A stretch of 64,000 nucleotides of DNA, taken from positions 682,001 to 746,000 of the forward strand of contig JADJXL010000025.1 in NCBI GenBank assembly GCA_016715885.1, written 5' to 3'. Each line of letters begins with the position of its first letter. The stretch's first letter is position 1. Under the pieces are notes generated by a model. The model saw only the letters and a program-made list of their open reading frames with translations. It was not told the DNA's origin and searched no databases. A program made the position numbers and the translations under genes. Positions 59,214 to 64,000 of this stretch are shown here, piece by piece. The stretch comes from Polyangiaceae bacterium. Lineage in GTDB: Bacteria > Myxococcota_A > Polyangia > Polyangiales > Polyangiaceae.

Positions 59214-59516
59214 AAAGGTACACCACCTCTTCGCCTTCGGGAGGCGGCGCTGGTTGCAATTCGTGATGATCGAAGAGCTTGCACACACATGCCCGTCCAT
59301 CGTCGTCACCCTGCTCCTCGACTCGTCGACGCCTCTGTTCCGTGACCATCGCGCGCGCACCTCACTCCCGACCATTCGCACCGAAAGCGGGTCTGCGGAC
59401 GCGGGGGCTTGGACGTGACTGCTCGCATGGAGCTTCAAAGCGTCGCGCATGACGGACGATCTGGAAGTCGCGAAGTAGCCCTGGCCACGCGACGCGTTCC
59501 CACCTATGGGAAGAGA
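59214..59516. other. 303-bp divergent intergenic region
   Basis: Between the HEAT gene (minus) and the Ig-like membrane protein (plus). I see no promoter hexamers, terminator or repeat that stands out. Confidence 0.5.
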
Positions 59517-61319
59517 ATGTTCCGAGGCGGAGACGCCCGTACGAGAAACTCGTTTTTGCCGCTTCACCTCGTCGCCGCATTGCTCGTGATGCTGGTCTCG
59601 TCATGGGCTTCGGCACAAGCATCGAAGCCCGCCGGGGCCGTGCGCATTCAGGTGCGAGGCGGAGCGCAGATCGGTGCCACTGCGACGATCGAGGGCTCTG
59701 CAACGATCGTGCGCGGGCATCTCATGGACGACGCGGGTGCGGTGCTCGGTGGAGTCCCGATCACGCTGCAGGTCATCGCGCCCGATGGGTCGCCTGGTGC
59801 CCCTCTTCCACTGCCTTCGCCGTGCGATTCTGCCGCACGGCGGGAACGTCGCACGCCACGCATTGCGAGCGCAGACAAATACGAAGTGCGCACCGATGAC
59901 CACGGTGAGTTCTGCATTCGAGCCGAGGGGACTTTCGGCAAAGCTTCCTTGAAGCTGCGCTTCGATGGCGACCCGCTCCACGATGCCACCGAGAGCGCGA
60001 TCTCCTTCGACTCGAATAGAGCTTCCGTCGCGCACACACTCTTGCGCTTCGAACCGCCTCCGGACGTCATCGATCTCGAGCGACCGAGTGTGTCACTCAC
60101 GGCATCGCTACGAGTCGACCGAGCCGCGAGTCAACGATCGACGTCGAGTGTCGTGCGCCGTGAAGGACTCGTGGTGGTGCTCGAAGACGAGCGTGGTGAG
60201 CGTATCGCGGAGCAGTCGACGGGCGGGGATGGGCGCGTGCGTTTCGAGCTGCCGACGAAGGCGTTTGCGGGACCCGGCGCGGGTGAACTGCGCCTGCGTT
60301 TCGATGGCACGACGGTGCTTGCAAAAGCGACTGCGTCGCAGCCGATCGTGCGACGTGCCGACGTCGCGTTGTCGTTGTCGCACCCCGTCGACGTGGGCGA
60401 TCCCGATGACGGTGTGCCGATCGACGTCGACGTGAAGACGTTGCGTGGTCCTGTGACGGGAGGTGTCGTCGAAGCGTTGCGTGGCGACGAAAGCGTCGGT
60501 GCGGGCGAAGTACGAGACGGCGTGGCGCGTGTCATCGCGTCGTTTTCGTTCGAGCGTGCCGGAACGGTTCCGCTGAAGCTTCGCTACGTGCCGTCTGCAC
60601 CTTTCTTTCGTGCCGGAAAGTCGCTCGACATCGAGATCTCGGTTCGAGGCCCGGGCATGGCGAAACAGATCGCGATTGCGCTCGTCGTGCTCGCCGTGAC
60701 GGCGTGGATCGTCATTGGATGGCGACGTGCGCCGATGCGTGCGGTTCCGAATGCCGATGATGGCAAGACGCCGGTACCTACGGGGCGTGCGGGAGTCGAT
60801 GTCGTGCGCGCGGAAGCAGGACAAACCTCGTACAGCGGCACGGTCATCGATGCGCATGATGCGACGCCCATCGCTGCGGCTCGTCTCGTCGTGATCGCGC
60901 CGGCATTTCAGGGCGACGGCGTCGTTTCGCGTGCGACGTCGAACGAGCGTGGCGAGTTTGTCCTGGATGCAAGCCATCGGAGTGATGCGCGGCTCGTCAT
61001 CGAAGCGCCTGCACACACCAAGCACGAGCAAGCTCTGCCTTTGCCAGGGGTCCTGCGCATTGCGCTCGTGACGCGGCGACGAACTCTCCTCGAGCGTCTC
61101 GTTCGTTGGGCGCAGCGCACGGGAGCTCCCTTCGACGCCCAGCCCGAGCCCACGCCGGGGCATGTGCGCCGAGCGGCGTTTCGCGCCCAAGACGATGAAG
61201 TCGAGCAGTGGGCACGTGGCGTCGAAACAGCGGCGTATGGGCCGGCAATGGTCGATGAACAGCTCGAGTCGCAGCTCGTGGCCGGAGAACCGCGCGGCGG
61301 CCGCAAGCTTGGGGTATGA
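59517..61319 (+). CDS. single-pass membrane protein with carboxypeptidase-regulatory-like/Ig domains
   Basis: 600 residues from the ATG at 59517, which opens a signal peptide (LPLHLVAALLVMLVSSWASA); the start is not firmly fixed, since an upstream frame continues to 59409. The exported part, about 380 residues, contains repeated beta-sandwich-like segments such as LMDDAGAVLGGVPITLQV, DDHGEFCIRAEG, VVVLEDERGERIAEQSTGGDGRVRF, a CarboxypepD_reg/Ig style pattern. A membrane helix is at about 384-402. The inside part has another such unit (SGTVIDAHDATPIAAARLVV, SNERGEFVLDA) and an Arg-rich helical tail. Role unknown; similar proteins occur in myxobacterial envelope biogenesis. It diverges from the HEAT gene. 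Confidence 0.8.
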   Translation: MFRGGDARTRNSFLPLHLVAALLVMLVSSWASAQASKPAGAVRIQVRGGAQIGATATIEGSATIVRGHLMDDAGAVLGGVPITLQVIAPDGSPGAPLPLPSPCDSAARRERRTPRIASADKYEVRTDDHGEFCIRAEGTFGKASLKLRFDGDPLHDATESAISFDSNRASVAHTLLRFEPPPDVIDLERPSVSLTASLRVDRAASQRSTSSVVRREGLVVVLEDERGERIAEQSTGGDGRVRFELPTKAFAGPGAGELRLRFDGTTVLAKATASQPIVRRADVALSLSHPVDVGDPDDGVPIDVDVKTLRGPVTGGVVEALRGDESVGAGEVRDGVARVIASFSFERAGTVPLKLRYVPSAPFFRAGKSLDIEISVRGPGMAKQIAIALVVLAVTAWIVIGWRRAPMRAVPNADDGKTPVPTGRAGVDVVRAEAGQTSYSGTVIDAHDATPIAAARLVVIAPAFQGDGVVSRATSNERGEFVLDASHRSDARLVIEAPAHTKHEQALPLPGVLRIALVTRRRTLLERLVRWAQRTGAPFDAQPEPTPGHVRRAAFRAQDDEVEQWARGVETAAYGPAMVDEQLESQLVAGEPRGGRKLGV

Positions 61320-61395
61320 TGCGCGCCAAACGCGCACTCAGCCCAACCAACTTGGTCCCGTGCGGCTTCATCGTGCTCGCAAACGAGCGCAAACG

Positions 61396-61423
61396 TTGAC
61401 GTACGGGTCGGGTCTCATATAGT
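61396..61423 (+). promoter_or_regulatory. putative sigma-70 promoter of ftsY
   Basis: -35 TTGACG (61396-61401), 16-bp spacer, -10 TATAGT (61418-61423). Predicted transcription start near 61430, giving a leader of about 32 bases to the GTG of ftsY. Confidence 0.75.
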
Positions 61424-61461
61424 CGCGGGCGCGAGTTCGCGATCGCTGGAGAACGCACATC

Positions 61462-62838
61462 GTGGAGCCCCTTTACATCGTCATCGGTCTGATCGTGTTG
61501 GCCGCCGTTTACTTCCTGTTCATTCGGAAGCCGGAAGCCCCGAAGCAGATCGAAAAAGCGCCGGAGCCCAAGAAGCTCCAGGACAAGAAGCCCGCTGCCG
61601 AATCGGAAGCGCCTCAGAAAGCCGCGGACAAACCCGCGAAGCAAGAGGTGAAGAAAGCTCCGACAAAGCAGCCGACGGACGAGGCCAAGGAGGCCAAGCC
61701 AAAGGAGGAGGCAAAGCCGCCGCCCAAGGCCGAGGCTGCTCCCAAAGAAGAGCCGGTGGCTGCGCCCAGAGCTGCCGAGCCTGCACCAGAGCCCGAAGCG
61801 GCTCCGGAAGTAGCACCTGCGCCGAAGGTCGAAGCAGCTCCTGCGCCGAAAGCGATCGTTGCTGGTGCCGCTCCCCCGCCCGTTGCACCTCGGAAGAAGG
61901 ACGTCGCAGGGCTTCGTCGAGGACTTGCAAAGGCGCGCGAGAACGAGGGTTTTTTTGGTCGCCTAAAGGCGCTCTTCGTGGGTCGCAGCGAAGTCGATCC
62001 GAGTCTCGTCGATCAGATCGAAGAAGTGCTGTTGACCTCGGACGTGGGGGTCAAGACGACCGAAACGCTGCTCGAGCAGATTCGTCTTGGCATCAAGCGC
62101 AAGGAGCTCGTCACCGACGATCAGGTTTGGGAAGCGCTTCGCACGCGAGTGCGTGACATCCTTGGCAGCAGCGGGGGGAACATCAAGCTCCCTGCAAGGC
62201 CGACGGTGGTGATGTTCGTCGGCGTGAATGGTGCTGGAAAGACGACGACGATCGGCAAGCTTGCAACGCGTCTGAAGGCGGAAGGACGCACCGTCGTGCT
62301 TGCAGCTGGCGACACGTTCCGCGCGGCTGCCGTTCAGCAGCTCATCGTGTGGGGCAAGCGCGTTGGTTGTGAGGTCGTCAGTGGCAAGGACGGAGCGAAT
62401 CCGGGTGCGGTGATCTTCGACGCGATCCAGAAGGCTGCGGAGATCGGGGCCGACGTCGTGCTCGCCGACACTGCAGGTCGTTTGCACACGAAGACGAACC
62501 TGATGGACGAGCTGAAGAAAGTTGCGAAGACGATCGACAAGGCGCTGCCCGGTGCGCCGCATGAAACGCTGCTCGTGCTCGATGCGACCAATGGTCAGAA
62601 CGCGATGCAACAAGCAGCGCTGTTCAAAGAGGCTTTGCCGCTCAGCGGGATCGTTCTCACGAAGCTCGATGGAACGGCCAAAGGTGGTGTGGTCCTCGGC
62701 GTATGTGCCGAGCACTCGCTCCCTGTTCGATACATTGGCGTCGGTGAACGTCCGGACGAGCTGCGTGACTTCAACGCCGACGAGTTTGTCGAGGCGCTAC
62801 TTGGTCAGGCCGACGAAGCGACCGATGCGGCAGCCTGA
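61462..62838 (+). CDS. ftsY: signal recognition particle receptor FtsY
   Basis: 458 residues, GTG start at 61462 after GGAGA at 11 bp. A GTPase that docks SRP-bound ribosomes at the membrane. An N-terminal membrane helix (residues 4-20, LYIVIGLIVLAAVYFLF) anchors it, followed by a Glu/Ala/Pro/Lys-rich A domain to about 150. The NG domain covers 153-455: G1 GVNGAGKTTTIGKL, AGDTFRAAAVQQL, ADTAGRL, TKLDGTAKGG, and the closing GVGERPDEL. Full length and intact. A promoter at 61396-61423 precedes it. Confidence 0.97.
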   Translation: MEPLYIVIGLIVLAAVYFLFIRKPEAPKQIEKAPEPKKLQDKKPAAESEAPQKAADKPAKQEVKKAPTKQPTDEAKEAKPKEEAKPPPKAEAAPKEEPVAAPRAAEPAPEPEAAPEVAPAPKVEAAPAPKAIVAGAAPPPVAPRKKDVAGLRRGLAKARENEGFFGRLKALFVGRSEVDPSLVDQIEEVLLTSDVGVKTTETLLEQIRLGIKRKELVTDDQVWEALRTRVRDILGSSGGNIKLPARPTVVMFVGVNGAGKTTTIGKLATRLKAEGRTVVLAAGDTFRAAAVQQLIVWGKRVGCEVVSGKDGANPGAVIFDAIQKAAEIGADVVLADTAGRLHTKTNLMDELKKVAKTIDKALPGAPHETLLVLDATNGQNAMQQAALFKEALPLSGIVLTKLDGTAKGGVVLGVCAEHSLPVRYIGVGERPDELRDFNADEFVEALLGQADEATDAAA

Positions 62839-62862
62839 AGTTGCTTCGATGCAGGAATGCTC

Positions 62863-62911
62863 GCGTAGGGCAAGCCCCGTTTGGGTTGCTCTACGCGGGC
62901 CTTCGGCCTTT
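62863..62911 (+). terminator. probable terminator hairpins after ftsY
   Basis: An 11-bp stem GCGTAGGGCAA/TTGCTCTACGC (one mismatch, 12-base loop) 24 bp after the stop, followed by a small GGCC-TTC-GGCC hairpin and TTT. The second hairpin with its short T run is a plausible but weak intrinsic terminator. Confidence 0.55.
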
Positions 62912-63044
62912 GCTGGTTCACAGCGGCTTGATGTTGCTTTTGTCGAGACACTCTTCCCCTTCGGCGTCGATGATGCTTTCATCCGAACCGCTTGTCGGAT
63001 ATCGATCGAAAAGATCATGACGAGCACGAAGTACGATTTGGTTG

Positions 63045-63074
63045 TTGATTCTCAGATTTTGTCCGTGATATAGT
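63045..63074 (+). promoter_or_regulatory. putative sigma-70 promoter of the beta-barrel protein gene
   Basis: -35 TTGATT (63045-63050), 18-bp spacer, -10 TATAGT (63069-63074), about 107 bases before the ATG. Confidence 0.6.
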
Positions 63075-63181
63075 CCGGCCCACTTCTCGGGTTGGCCGAT
63101 ATTTCGTAATAAAGTCGCATACTTAGAAGCACGGTGGATGGATCTGATGATGGCGTCGCACGAACTGCGGAAGGGATGGCG

Positions 63182-64000
63182 ATGAATAAGGCTCGAGTGG
63201 GGCTCCTCGTAGCGGCGGCGCTGCTGGCGGCACCGTTGACGGCGTCAGCGCAACCAAAAAAGGACCAGCCCAAAGAGATCAACCTCGACGAGGAGGAAAC
63301 ACCCGCAGGAGGTGATGCCGCGGGCGATGGCTCGACGACTCCTGTCGAAGGTGGCGAAGGTGGCGAAGGTGCGGGTGAAGGCGATGGCGACGGCGGCCTC
63401 GGCGACATTTGCAAGATTGATCCCGACGCCTGTCCGAGCATCAACATGGCGGAGGCCGCCAAGCGCCCGATCAACGCGGAGATGTACGCGGTGCAGCAGA
63501 TCTATGCGCTCCGCCGTTTTCGCTTCGAGATCAACCCGTACTTCGGACTGACGATGAACGATCAGTTCGTTGCGCACAACGGACCGGGTCTCGCGCTCAA
63601 CTTCTACATCAACAACGTCATGGCGGTCGGGATCAACGGCAACTTCTACGCCGGCCTGAACGCGCCATCGAACTTCAACTTCCAGACGAGCCGCGCGGCA
63701 CGCGTCGGCATTCCGATCACGGAGTACGCGTGGAACGCCAACGCAAACTTCACGTACGTTCCGGCGTACGGCAAGTTTGCTGGATTTGGCGACTTCATCT
63801 TCCACTACGACTTGTACGTGCTCGGCGGCGTCGGAGCCATCGCGTCACGTCCCATCGCCGTCGTCGATCCGGACAACCGCACGTTCGAGTACAAGCCGCG
63901 ACTGTCGTTCCATGTCGGTGGTGGCTTGCGCATCTTCCTCAACCGCTGGTTTGCCGTCGTCGCCGAGCTCAGTGACTACATCTTCTTCGATGAGCTCGAG
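63182..64000 (+). CDS. outer-membrane beta-barrel domain protein, 3' end outside the window
   Basis: 273 codons to the window edge, no stop. ATG at 63182 with GAAGGGA upstream. Signal peptide KARVGLLVAAALLAAPLTASA, then a Glu/Gly/Asp-rich linker with repeated GGEGGEG. From about residue 105 there are amphipathic strands with aromatic girdle residues, including RRFRFEINPYFGLTMND, GLALNFYINNVMAVGINGNFY, FGDFIFHYDLYVLGGVG and LSFHVGGGLRIFLNRWFAV, in the pattern of the myxobacterial outer-membrane beta-barrel domain (OMP_myx_plus type). Myxococcus gliding proteins of the outer membrane include such barrels, but membership here is not implied. A promoter lies upstream. Confidence 0.85.
   Translation, partial: MNKARVGLLVAAALLAAPLTASAQPKKDQPKEINLDEEETPAGGDAAGDGSTTPVEGGEGGEGAGEGDGDGGLGDICKIDPDACPSINMAEAAKRPINAEMYAVQQIYALRRFRFEINPYFGLTMNDQFVAHNGPGLALNFYINNVMAVGINGNFYAGLNAPSNFNFQTSRAARVGIPITEYAWNANANFTYVPAYGKFAGFGDFIFHYDLYVLGGVGAIASRPIAVVDPDNRTFEYKPRLSFHVGGGLRIFLNRWFAVVAELSDYIFFDELE

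Larger units (their letters stand above)
62839..63181. other. 343-bp intergenic region between ftsY and a beta-barrel gene
   Basis: Contains the ftsY-end hairpins at 62863-62911 and a promoter at 63045-63074. The right half (63030-63130) is notably AT-rich for this genome, as expected around a strong promoter. A frame that continues from the ftsY shadow through 63073 is not a supported gene. Confidence 0.6.

Noticed and set aside
62522..63073. Out-of-frame plus-strand reading frame through the end of ftsY
   Set aside because: Overlaps the ftsY coding region in another frame and ends in the AT-rich promoter of the next gene.

Overview
The window is a high-GC, gene-dense chromosomal segment that reads as a myxobacterium, most likely of the Sorangiineae/Polyangiaceae. 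Evidence: four large Ser/Thr protein kinases (one fused to an nSTAND NTPase and WD40 repeats, one to cyclase-like, AAA and TPR domains), an FHA-bearing sigma-54 activator, an OmpA protein with thrombospondin type-3 repeats, a secreted matrixin with a MYXO-CTERM-like tail, many TPR and Sel1 lipoproteins, and an adventurous-gliding (Glt) gene cluster. Family assignments were made by eye from motifs; no database search was possible.

Layout. 0-6.3 kb: the end of a VCBS/FG-GAP protein, then a two-gene signalling unit (WD40/nSTAND kinase followed by an FHA sigma-54 activator). 6.4-8.8 kb: two poorly characterised genes and a 22-bp G-rich tandem repeat. 8.8-10.6 kb: fabH-nadC. 10.7-16.8 kb: a dispersed repeat copy, a membrane kinase and a kinase-less look-alike, an FKBP lipoprotein that runs into an extraordinary poly-G tract, a second kinase with an altered catalytic loop, a TerB-like protein and a Sel1 lipoprotein. 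16.9-21.3 kb: a small KGG-like protein and ileS. 21.5-29.1 kb: OmpA/TSP3 porin-like protein, a secreted-protein/matrixin/RNase D operon, and a convergent two-gene module of unknown function. 29.4-33.3 kb: a 1309-residue kinase/ATPase/TPR regulator.

33.5-55.9 kb is the largest coherent system: a minus-strand gliding-motility cluster in the order TPR protein, gltD (AgmU), gltE (AglT), a small secreted protein, gltG (PglI, FHA plus AgmX/PglI C-terminal domain), a TPR lipoprotein and a 3758-residue TPR giant, gltI (AgmK). A near-consensus promoter lies at its head. Intrinsic terminators follow gltE, gltG and gltI, so it is probably three or four transcription units. gltJ (AgmX) is not present where gltI ends; a convergent kinase gene occupies that position, and the FHA domain of GltG makes kinase control of the machine a reasonable hypothesis.

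56.3-64 kb: a Cys-rich lipoprotein, a YraN-family nuclease-like protein, a HAMP membrane protein, a HEAT-repeat exported protein, an Ig/carboxypeptidase-regulatory-like membrane protein, ftsY with a good promoter, and the start of an outer-membrane beta-barrel protein cut by the window edge.

I found no rRNA, tRNA, CRISPR array, insertion sequence or prophage.
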